DNA from: Chalciporus piperatus
Lineage: Eukaryota > Basidiomycota > Agaricomycetes > Boletales > Boletaceae
Reading direction: 5' to 3'
Assembly: GCA_038093975.1 (NCBI GenBank)
Contig: JBBPTG010000093.1
Span: forward strand, 39,691-103,690
DNA length: 64,000 nucleotides
Shown: positions 21,890 through 32,477 of the stretch, piece by piece
How positions within the stretch are numbered: the first letter of the stretch is position 1
Layout of the letters: every line of letters begins with the position of its first letter
The notes under the pieces: model-generated
What the model was told of the DNA's origin: nothing
The model's database searches: none
Seen by the model: the letters and a program-made list of their open reading frames with translations, nothing else
Translations under genes and position numbers: made by a program

Positions 21890-22368
21890 GTTACACATCT
21901 TGAACTTCATGAGTACAAGAAACAAAAGGGAAAGAACTGTTGGCACGACTCGGACAGCGGATATAAACATAGGAGCTCCAAACGTCCAGTCACAACACAT
22001 ACTTCCTGATCGCCAGCGATTTGGATAAGTCACGCGCACCACACGAAAAGAAAACCTAAGAAAACCGGGCGCGTTCCGCGCAAGAGAAGAAATGAACCCA
22101 TTTCCTCTGGAACGCCATTATATCCCCTGGCCTGAGCCCCGAGGTATCTTTCTCTCCATCCTTCGCCATCTCTTCACCATCTCCTTTGCCCTCTACCCTC
22201 TACCCTCCACTTCCCCTTCCTCCTCGATCCCGCGTGAGCCACCATCCTCGATCCCCCCTTATGCCACCTGTCCCGCATGATGACCACGTCGCGACCCACC
22301 TTGGCAGCAACTCGATCGATACCGGCTTCGGCGAACAATATACGCAGTATGCAAAGCATCGATTTAAG
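21890..22368 (-). pseudogene. Partial copy of the 3' end of the USP-domain gene
   Basis: This stretch matches 29030-29540, the 3' coding end and 3' flank of the universal-stress-protein gene. On the minus strand LAEAGIDRVAAKV becomes FAEAGIDRVAAKV and the flanking noncoding sequence (gaaacaaaag, cgttccgcgcaagagaag) is shared. The copy begins directly behind the DUF3684 stop codon, so it now serves as that gene's 3' flank. No upstream USP exons are present. Confidence 0.75.
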
Positions 22369-25300
22369 TTAGGCGAGGAGCCGAGAAAACTCGACGACGT
22401 GCTCTTCGCAGAGTGCAGAAAACCAAAACTCATGCTCGCTATCGTGTGATGGTGTAAGGTTGTGAGCGATTTCATGAGCCAGCGTGAAGAACCTGTTTCA
22501 GAGAACTTGTCAACAACTGTTGGGATTAAGCACGAGCAAGCGAAAGTGACCATGATGATAGAGCTCGTGCTCGGATGCCGCTCTTGACTTCGTCGTCGTC
22601 TATTATCGTTGTTCAAATGTAAATGTCGCTCGAACATGTCAAGCTTGCTTGTACTTACGCCATGCCTCAAAATATCGCAGATTGAGGAACAGGGTTCCTT
22701 TTCTGTTGAACGCAATGCATCCTCCTTCGACGTCGTAGAAAATGTGCAATGACGGCATGGCCAACTTGTAAACCTCGGCGATGGGATTGAGGATACTTAT
22801 AAAGCGAGCAATCACCTCGCTCTTGCTCGTCATGAATGTCTCAATCACCGGCACACCTGCGGAATGGGGGTCAGTGCTCCCAACATATTCTCCAAACTCC
22901 GTGAAATAGAACTACCTTTGGCGGCATAGACTTTAACACCGTCCACTTGTCCTGGCCATCTTGTAAGCAAAAGACCAGAAGAAGAACTATCCCCTTACCA
23001 AGCAACTGCAAATCTCCAATTTGTCTCGAGGTATCGCAGTAGCCATTGTTCAATAGGCGGGTATCCTCTGGTCGGCGATAATGGATCGACGCCCGTCCTC
23101 CAGATTTACACGCCTTGATTGCCTTCTCAATATTCTCGCCTGAGCAACATATCAGAAAGTAACAATGCAGAAGGCGATATGACGCACGGATGTAAGATGG
23201 TTGGATCACATCACGCGGAGCCCTGAATAAGTCGTTGAATCGTAGACAATTGATCGGAGTTAAAGCTTACCGTTTTGGTACCAATTTAAGCAACATTTGA
23301 CCAACTTTGCTGAATGGATGACGAGCAGCCGTGGGTAGATGGGAAGCTTCCGTCGCAGTCGCTGGCAGGCTCATCACGGATTGTGGAAGAAAGGGCCCAA
23401 TCGAAGTGAGCTCCAAAGGAGAGTGTCCTCTCGTCGTCGTCTCCGGCACTAGCAGTTCCTCCGATCGGCACTCAGGCTGGTGATCGGAGGTCTCACCAAC
23501 TGCACAGTGAAAGTTCCTGTTTAGTAATGTGTCGTTTCGAGATATACATAACTAACCTATGAAGCCTCTCCGTTTCAGGACTTCACGTTCCGTGGAAAGG
23601 ATCGCTGTGAGGAGAAGGGTATCGGTAACCTTGGCAGCTCCGAATAACAGCCAACATAGAGCGGTGGCCACCCTTCACTGTATAAGCAACAGAAGGAAAT
23701 ATCGATTCGGAATGAATGCGGCGACTCACTCATACATGTCACCTTGAAGACCATGGGAGAGCCATAAGTCTATCCGCCCCTGCGCATCACGATTCGTAGT
23801 TGCCCAAACATCTTGGGTTCGACTTTCCTCGTTGCCAATGGTGAGTGTCTTGGTAACAAGAAGCCTTTCGCAAATCCTGACCCTGAAATTGTCGGGGGCA
23901 AAAGGAAGGGGGATTCGGGGCTTGGTATGTGTGCAATTTCGAAGAAACAATGGGAGCCTGTCCAGAATCAAATTCTGAACTTGGAAGCAAGTTTTGGTAT
24001 CCGCGATTTCATGAGAATCGTCGAATCTCTCTTGGACGACGTAACTCAGGTGGCGGCATCCAAGTGATGCATAGAAGCCTGTTCTGCACCATCAGTGACT
24101 TGAACATATTATGCGAAATAGAATTCGTGCGCACGCTGAGGGATTCATCTCGTGGTGCATTGAACACGATGTCGCTAAAGAGCTGGTAGGTGGACTCATT
24201 GTCAACTATGACGATCTCTCCAGGCTTCCGTAGTTCAGAGTCGTATTCCCCTCCGTCATGACTCGTTTTTCTGCGACAGTGGCCGAGTAAAATCGGTTGC
24301 GACCTCATGTTGTTTAGCGTAGCATTAGGGAGCCGGACACTCCGTGCTGCAATATCGCGTAACTCTGCCAAGAAACTGTGAAGTCTCAGGTAAGTGACAT
24401 CAAGGTTATAAACAGTGGCCCATGGACCTACTTTTCGTCACTTCCAGCAAGTTTACGGAACCTCTCTGGGTTGTCTATCAAGCTCTCTGCGACGTCATTG
24501 ACAGAAGGTTCGTACTTTGAACCACAAGCGCTCAGGAAGCGATTCGCAATGGGGCCGAAGTCCACAAAGACAAACAATTTCGAGTAAAATCCATCTCTTC
24601 CTCTCTCCGAAAGATAACAGTTGGAAGGAGATAACATCCCCGTCAAATGTGGAGAATTTATTGGGACTATCGGCAGCCCAGAGATTCTGGTAAGCTCGGG
24701 TTGCGTGAAACCTATGATGACGTCGGAGGAGGCAGTAAAGCGAAAGCAACCCACTTACTTGAGATACGCTCAGACAAACTTTCGAACCAAAGGCGAGCAG
24801 TCGCTGCATCACGCGGAGGTCTTGTTTCCAGCGCGTGAATGAGCATCGACGCAGGAGGATGTTGCCGTACGCCCAGTTCGCCGACCAGTGCTTCATATTT
24901 GGCTTGCACGACAGAAAAGCCGAGCCCATTCCATTTAGAGCTCGAGAATACCTAACACGTAGCATTAGCAAGGATATAGAAGTGGTGAGCCTCGTCGCAC
25001 ATACCTCTCCCAGTTTACACAAATGGGCGCCACCACTGCTCTCTGCAGGTATGAAAGCAACGTGCTCGAAATTGACCGAATTGTAGTCGGAATACACCGA
25101 TCGGAGGTTGTTACACAAGTACATAAACGCAGTGCTCCTGGATATGAGGTCCTGTGAAGTACAAATATCCACGGTTAGCTGGAGTGGTGGATAGCGAGGT
25201 AACCCAAGGCGATATAATAGTTGAGCTGCGCAGCAAATCATCACGCGTCTTTCATCGTTGTAATATAATTTCCGTGCTTACCTTCGCGTGACCCATCTAG

Positions 25301-28300
25301 CCATTGCAAGTGACTCCAGTCTATGATGAATAGTTCAAGTTTCCGGAAGATGTCCATCGGTGGGTAGAGTTCAGAAGCCGGATACCGAAGCTTCCTCACG
25401 TAGCTCTGGAGTCCTTCTCTCGTAAAGGCACGGGACGATCGAAGCTTGGAGAAATCTTCCGAGGGCAAGGGATTCTGAACGAGATAACTGACGATATCGA
25501 CGTTGCTTCGACAGCTTTGGTCATCAATTTCGACAATTCTAAGAGAAACGAGTCAAAAGAATGCCACCAATACAAAACCGCTACGAGTAACCCTACCTTT
25601 TCAGAAGAAGGTCGGGATGAAGACGCTGTCGCACCCCAATATACGAAAGGAGCGTCTGCATCCCCCTGGATTCCAATCCAGTGGTCATCCGGAGCGGGAC
25701 TATGGGTAGATTAAGGTCCTGGAACAGAGTGGTATCTGCCGTGTCGGGAAAATATGACTGCTCAGGGAAACATAAGCCATCAGATGTGGGGATACATTTC
25801 TTCACCACGAGCACTGCTTTTGCCGAATTGCGCATGTCGTTCGACATCGACAACCAAGCGCGGGAGAGAGAGCGTAAAACGCGTTCAGCCCAGTCTATTG
25901 ACATGGTGAAGTCGAGTGTGGGATCGGCCGACGTGACAACTGGATTCGAGATGTGGTGAAGCCAATCAACGATAGTGAACTCCCGCCAACGAAAGCGCAT
26001 GAGATCCGCAGAAGTTAGATGCTCTGTGGTACTGGGTGGAACGAGCGATGCAGGAAGCAGTCCGTTCGACGGAATATGGGCCCCGGGCCCACTTGAATCA
26101 ATGAAATGTGTCATCGAGGACAACTGGAACGTCACTCCGCTTGCGCTACGGAAGCTAGCAGCGTGGAGAAGTTCGTGGGGATCATCCTGCTTGGTTGTTA
26201 TCCACCAGTTGAGACACGCCACGAGTTGCTTGTCACCGAGCGTGTGTTTGCGCAAGTCTTGTATGACATCCGAGATCGATACTCGAGAAATCCTGTGTTG
26301 CTGTGGCAATGTCGCGATGGTACGCATGCCTTCCCGAGTGACGAGTTCAGAGAGCATTGGTAGGTCGACGAACTTGACGACTACAGGGTCGAACGCTTTA
26401 ACGTCTGAGGCCCTGTGTACTCCAGACGATGAGAAGAGCCGAAGTGGTGACGTAGAACATTCGTAGAATGAGGCCTGTAGTAACTCTGAGACTTTTGGCG
26501 AAGGTGTGGAAGGATGAAACGCAAAAAACTTCAGGAGATGCATGAAATTCCGATCCAAATGAACTTGCGTTTCTGCTGGCGGTCTCGAATTGGACCTTCC
26601 ACTGGACTTGACCGCCGTGTCCCATATGTTTTGAATGCCGGAGAGCTCCCATTCGTACACAGCCCGACACAACCAGCCCCCAATATACAGTAGTTCCCTG
26701 TTCCAGACTATGTGGATCGAGAATGTCTCAGTTACAACGTCACAGGCAACGAAAAAGAAAGAGGACTCACTCGCAATATGCCTGTCGCTAAGCGGGTGTG
26801 AGTAAGTCACTTCACACCAACTCAATCAACTGGCTTACACTAGATCGATCGACTCGCGCTCTACGGTAGGAATGAAGTTTGATGCCATATGACCACCGAC
26901 ACCCGTCGTTTGTCCAGTGGAATGACCCTAGTAATGCCGATCAAGAAAAGGAATGGAAGGGATGTGAAGTACAAACGATGAAGATCCGCGTTTTCAAAGC
27001 CCTGTGAGGTGAGATTAGTCAACAGCTCGTAGTTCTGCAGGTATACTTGCCCGTCCAAATCGGCACGAAGTCCCTGAAAAATGGATGCATCCTCGGATTT
27101 CTGATCCTCCTGATTGACAAGGCTTCGGTCGTACTCGTCCTTCCCGGTCTTGTTTAAATGATCAGCAAAACTCTCGATAGGTGTTATTCATCCAACGACT
27201 CACATATATCATGCTATACTTGAGCTGCGATGGGACTTCTTTCTTTGTGCATCTGTGTAACTCCTTTGACAGCTCCTTGTCCACCGTGACATCCACTGTT
27301 GCCGTGAAGATCATAAGATCCACCTGCGTCGTGTGCAACTGCATGGCATCTTCGGGTTTGAGATGAGATTGAGCCCCGAGCTGCTGTGACACCTGGCCTG
27401 AGGAGGGTAAGCAGCTTTCCTGTTGGTTCCGCTCTAGAGTGCTTGCGTTCGCCGATATGGTCGTCTTGCCAGCATAGACCGCACGCATCACTTGCGACTC
27501 GATTCCGATCGCTAGCCGAGAGTTCATATTGAGAAGCAGTAGCGTCAGCATGATCGGGACTCACTCTGACATTGAATTTCTGTCGCCTTCATGATGTTCA
27601 AGGGACTAGACAGTTTGAAATCTATTGGAAAGTCGATAGTTTGCACCTCTCCTGGTGACTTTCTGGTGCGTCCGATGAGATGGTTATCGAAAAAGACCCC
27701 TGCATCCCTAAGATGTACCATGAAGGTGATCGACGAGGCAAGAAATCGCATAAAGTCGAATGGCGACGGTATAGGGCCAACCTTCCGCAATGGCATCTCA
27801 AAAGTGGTCCAACGGGATGCAGCTTCTTTGGAAGGGAGAGGACCCTCTTGAACGTACAGCTGACATTTAGATGAGGACATGATTCCCTGGAACAATGATC
27901 TCGATACTACCTGATCCTCTTCGTCTTTCCAGCGGAATTGCATGCCGTATCCTGTAATAAATCTATATCAACGAATCCTCAAAAACAAAATGCAACATAC
28001 CCGCTGAGGACACGGATGGACATTCTGTGACCGAGAACAAGCTGTAGAAACCTACATAATAATTACTCGTCGTTGCATTTGGATGTGGAGGATGTCTAGC
28101 TTACCGACACCAAACGCGCCGATCTTCTCTGGGTTTGGGTTTCCCTCGGCTGTACGAGGACGATATGGAGACAATGGCCCGCAAGATCAAAACGACTGAC
28201 GGACCGATCTTAGGCAATCGCTCCCAATCCTCCGGCTGGAACGGTTTCCCGTCATTTTTGAATGTCCATTGAACAACCTAAGGGGGGTCATTATAGCAAC

Positions 28301-28680
28301 AGCAAAAGAGCATGCTCCTTTACATCGCTCGACTCCAAAACAGCCAAGGTCAGTGGGATGGCGCTATTTGTCCCTCGAGGTAGACATGCAGCAGTCCAGA
28401 AATGTATTTCGACGGCGCAAGAAGACGCATCATCAGCATTTTGAAGGAGCTCCCTGAATACTAATAACCGAGCCGTTGAGAAAAGGAAGCGCTGGAGCGA
28501 AAGAGGATTGATCCTAACATGTGAACTCGCCCGAATAGCGAGCAAGGACTTTGTCAATCAATGCGCGCTGGTTGACCTCCACCGGTCTCTGTTTCCCAGA
28601 TGGCCACTGAAAGTGAGTTGAAAATCGAAAAGACGAAAGCTAAGCTACATCGTTAGACTCACGTTCATTCGTGTTTCCAT
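22369..28680 (-). CDS. DUF3684 / sacsin-like protein with HATPase N-terminus and C-terminal HExxH
   Basis: Minus-strand, many exons from ATG at 28680 to TAA at 22369-22371. The N-terminus joins as EVNQRALIDKVLARYSGEFT, then FRELLQNADDASSCAVEIHF, the sacsin/Hsp90-type ATP-binding N box. The large exon 25593-26825 has family stretches such as VKKCIPTSDGLCFPEQSYF and MQTLLSYIGVRQ. The C-terminus reads LHIFYDVEGGCIAFNRKGTL, LFLNLRYFEAW and then FTLAHEIAHNLTPSHDSEHE, a fungal-specific conserved end with an HExxH pattern. Such proteins are long (about 1500-1700 residues), are suspected to be chaperone-like, and have no proven role. Intron boundaries of the middle part were not all resolved; no disabling lesion was noticed in the parts read. 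Confidence 0.82.
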
Positions 28681-29290
28681 CGAGACCTTCAATCCGGGTC
28701 GTAATGCTCTCCACGATTGTGTTTCACAGAGAAATTAGGAGAATTAGGGACTCAATCACCGTAGGAGTCTAGCAGAGTGGGGATGGGCTTGCAATCGAAG
28801 GAGCGCACAACTTGAACATGCTGTGGCCTGGCATATGGTCCCCACGGTGTTGCCTTGGGCGTCAAACTGGTGCCCATGACAGGCGCTTTCAAGGTCGCTT
28901 TTGGTCGGGAACGATTGAGCTTGAACTTTCATCAGGATGCACTTGCACTTATAATAGTTCACTGGTCACTGGTCAGATACCAGTGTTAGAACAACTTGAA
29001 GAAGGCAGTGGAAGTCCGAGTCGTGATTGGTGAATAATGATTGTAAGAAACAAAAGACAAAGGACTGTTGCCACACCAGCGGACATAATTAAAGGGCAAC
29101 CCAACCAAGGATCCCAAAAAACCATACCGTCTAATCACCAGCGACTAGCGAGCCGTACGAAAAGAAACTAGGAAGCGTTCCACGCAAGAGAAGAAGCAGA
29201 AGGCAAACAAACCCAGGCGAGTCGACTCGGAAAAGATCCCACTGTCCCGAGCTTCCAGGAGGCCCACGAAATACTAATACCGTCTGATTA
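28681..29290. other. Intergenic, promoter side of the DUF3684 gene
   Basis: Separates the stop of the USP-domain gene from the start of the DUF3684 gene, both on the minus strand. The part from 29030 on is the donor of the duplicated segment at 21890. No other feature seen. Confidence 0.45.
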
Positions 29291-31723
29291 TCATCCCCTG
29301 GTCTTTGTCCCAAGGTATCCTTCGCCTTCCTCACCGTCTTCTACAGTCTCCTCGCCTTCGCCTTCGCCTTCAACCTCCATTTCCACTTCCTCGTCGATCC
29401 CGCGCGGACCTTCCTTTGAGGGTCTCCGCGCGGCATCCCTCTGCATCTCGTCCCGCATGACGGCCACGTCATGATCCACCTTGGCAGCAACTCGATCAAT
29501 GCCGGCTTCGGCGAGCGATACGTGTACGCGGTGCTTCGCGAGGTGGGCCGAACGTTTGGGAGGTCGCTTGAGCCTGCGGCGGGCGACCATGACAGGCACC
29601 GAACAGCGCTACAGCAATATTGAGGCAAACGAACAGACAAACCAAAAGGAAACAGAAAAAAAAAAGAAACAAGGTCAACCAGAAACTTTGAAACAGAAGA
29701 TGGTGAGATAACACCTGAATAAGATAATGCGATGTTGATCCGAGGAGGATACTGACCATTGACTTGTCAGCTTGGAGCGTCCTCATGAAGATGTGAGGAA
29801 TGCAACATACCCCTTGACTTGACTTACACCGCGCGATCCGACGATCAACATCGTCGGCTCGTTGTAGTCCACGATGTCGAGAAGCATGTGACGAGCATTC
29901 TTTGCATGCCAGGCTTGACACGAAACAGTGACATGCAACCTAGTTCGTTGAAGGAGCGAGATGGCCTGTCTCAGGAGAATATACGCAAGGCCTTGACGCT
30001 GTTGGATATATGAGAGACAGGATCGAGTGTGTCATGGGGAAGTGTCGCCTACCTCTTGTTGATTACGAAGCTTAGTTGTACGATCTGCTGGATTCAGTGC
30101 AGGAGGATCGACTGCAAATGATCTTCAGACTCAATCAATGACTGTGTTCCCGTATAAGACCCACCTTTGCTCTCGTTCTCCACGACGGTAACAATCAACC
30201 TGTAGGCAGGTTGTATAAGATAAAGCACAACCAGAAATCCAATGTCCTCACAGCTCGTCACCATCACGGAGAACTGTTCCGATGCCCCACTCGAGGGCAT
30301 ACCTACTTTCCTCGCTCAAATCGCTGGCCACTACATATGTCTTCGTTCTTCTTCCGGAATCATCGGGGGCGCCTTGGGTGACAGTGATCGTACACCGGTC
30401 ACGCTGGAACACCGGTCTCGATGTGACCAGTGGAAGCATCTCGAGATGCTTCGACTTCTTCCTCTTGGCCGCACCACGTTTACCTCGCGCGGAACCGAAG
30501 CTCGACCGGTTCAGGGTTGAGGGGAAATATGGTTCGGGCGGAACAACGACGTTCACCCCTTCACCCAGTGGGTCAGGGTCCATGGCAGCATCACCTTCGC
30601 CGTCTCCATCAATCTCGCCGATAAGGAGACCATCACTCCCCAGAGCAATCTGTGCATTCTGCTCCGTATTGCGCTCCGTGAGGAAATCAAACTTGTCCGC
30701 GATGTCATCGTTCCAGTCGTCATTATCGTCCTCCGTCTCTTCTCCAGCATATTCTGAACCCGAATCTCCATCGTCAGTGAACGCAGTGCGGGGACGAATA
30801 GCTGGAGAACGCCGAGAAGTGATTGACTCGCTGTCCGATTCTTCGAGCGGGAGCGGAGCCGGTGATTGGTCCCGATCGCGAGAACGGAAACGGCGAAGAC
30901 TAAAGGGTGACTGCGAGCGTGCGCGCATGGACTCTTTCGAAGTCAGAGAAGCGGAATCCTTGTCTCTATCTTTATCCTTCTCTTTCGAACTTGACGGAAG
31001 AACGAATGAAGAGGAGCGCGGTTTAGTCGTTACGAAACTGCGTCCACGGGCTTCCTTCTCCTTGTCTTTGTCGTCGTTGTTGGTATTTGTGCGAGAGAGG
31101 GATAGAGAAGTGAGACCGCGCAACGCCATCTTCCCAAAAGAACCGGTCGTGCGAGCGGTCATTTCCGGTCTGGCGGCGGCCGTAGAAGAAGAGTTCGACG
31201 AGGCCGGTTGCGAAGAGCCTACATTTGCATTTGCATTTGGAGTGGATGTTGATTGGTACACCTGGTGGACATGATCAGAAACAGAAGAATGAGGTGAGTG
31301 GAAGGGGAGGAATTGAGTAAAGGACAGTGTTCGAATCGGGGTGGTTGGTCTCGAGGTTTTGGGAGAGCTGGTCTCAGCACGGGGTGTGGTGGAACCCGAA
31401 GCATTTGAGTCGGGCTCCGCACACTCCTCCTGTGGCGACGGTAGCACGGAATGAGGTGAGTGGAAGGGAAGCAGTTGGGCGGCGAGAGACAAGGCCCGAT
31501 TTGGTGTAGTTGGTCTCGAGGTTTTGCGGGAGCTGGTCTCTGCACGAGGTGTGGTGGAACCCGAAGCATTTGAGTAGGGCTCTGCAAACTCCTCCCGTGG
31601 TGATGGTAGCACAGAATCTCCCAGAGGCTTGGCAAGATCCCTGCTTGGAAGCTTCTGATGACCATGCCACTGCAACCAACTGAGGCGGCGAGGGCGGGAC
31701 GGGACGGCAGGCGGTTCGACCAT
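29291..31723 (-). CDS. Universal stress protein (Usp) domain protein
   Basis: Six exons close in one frame (31723-30252, 30199-30165, 30111-30053, 29998-29811, 29751-29715, 29608-29291), about 702 residues. The first 400 residues are disordered and Ser/Arg/Asp-rich with a 55-residue tandem repeat. The Usp domain follows: TYVVASDLSEESRYALEWGI, GDELLIVTVVENESK, a long helix, LHVTVSCQAWHAKNARHMLL, then the nucleotide-loop signature MLIVGSRGVSQVKGILLGST and VPVMVARRR. G..G then G(S/T) spacing is preserved, so ATP binding is plausible. The tail is acidic. Fungal proteins of this architecture are phosphoproteins of unclear function. Confidence 0.88.
31283..31612 (-). repeat. Tandem 55/54-residue repeat in the USP-domain protein
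   Basis: Residues about 38-92 and 93-146 repeat: VLPSP(R/Q)EE..AEP.SNASG, then STTPRAETSS, KTSRPTTP and LLPFHSPHS. The DNA units are also clearly similar, so the duplication is fairly young. Confidence 0.85.
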
Positions 31724-32377
31724 GACAGCAGAGCAGAAGGTGCGACCCAGAAGGAAGAGATGATAGACCAGGGAGAAAAGGAACGAAGGTGATGGTAGAA
31801 ATACAAGGGGAAGGCGCTCACCGAAAGGTTAAGAGATTTGCGAACAGTGGCTGGGTCGCTCAATAATGGGCCTGTCTAGAAGAGCCAAGAAGGAAGATCA
31901 AATCAGAACACGAGAGGTTAATACGCTCGTCCTTGGCGGGTCAGCTCATTACTCACGTTTACACCCTTGCCGCCGCCCATCGCAGCTAGATAAGGAACGC
32001 ATCATGCTCATGATCAACAACCTCCTGCACGACGAGCTAGTAGAATACATACAATACCTTGATGAATTGGTTCGTCGTCGTCGCGGATATTGTGCTCGCC
32101 GTCGCTGTCTGCCTGAAACGCACATCCGCATTAGGAAAATCTCCGGAAATCACATTCCGGTATGTTTTCCGCCTCCGCTGCTCAGGCCTGCAGTGTCAAC
32201 GACCAACGATGCTTGTCAGATACCTAGCTTGAACGCTCGCACCTCAAAGCTTAGTTATAGGTCCCACAGATCGTCAAGGTGTTCCTGCGATTGTAATCAG
32301 GGTACGCCGTTTCAAGTAAGCGGGCGCACCGACCTGCCCTTGCCAAGTATCGGGCCGCTCTAATCCAATGGTGGATA
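31724..32377. other. Intergenic, 5' flank of the USP-domain gene
   Basis: A plus-strand open frame (31866-32363) has no motif or coding signature I recognise and is not called. Confidence 0.4.
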
Positions 32378-32477
32378 AGGGCCTGTTCGAGATGGCCAAA
32401 AGGGCTGCTAACCGAGTACTAACCGAGTGCGGGCAGCACTCGCTTAGCAGCCCTTTTGGCCATCTCGAACAGACCCT
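32378..32477. mobile_element. 100-bp hairpin MITE
   Basis: Two 34-bp arms (32378-32411 and 32444-32477) are inverted repeats with one mismatch, starting AGGGCCTGTTCGAGATGGCC. The 32-bp centre contains a second small hairpin (gagtgc...gcactc). Flanking bases do not give a clear duplication (TA on the left, AA on the right). A short related end (gaacagaccc) occurs near 32733. The form is that of a non-autonomous TIR element; the parent family is unknown. Confidence 0.75.

Noticed and set aside
30282..31274. 330-codon plus-strand ORF
   Set aside because: It is antisense to the low-complexity N-terminus of the USP-domain protein and mirrors its Ser/Arg-rich composition.
31866..32363. Plus-strand 165-codon ORF
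   Set aside because: No motif, splice support or composition typical of the neighbouring genes; left as intergenic.
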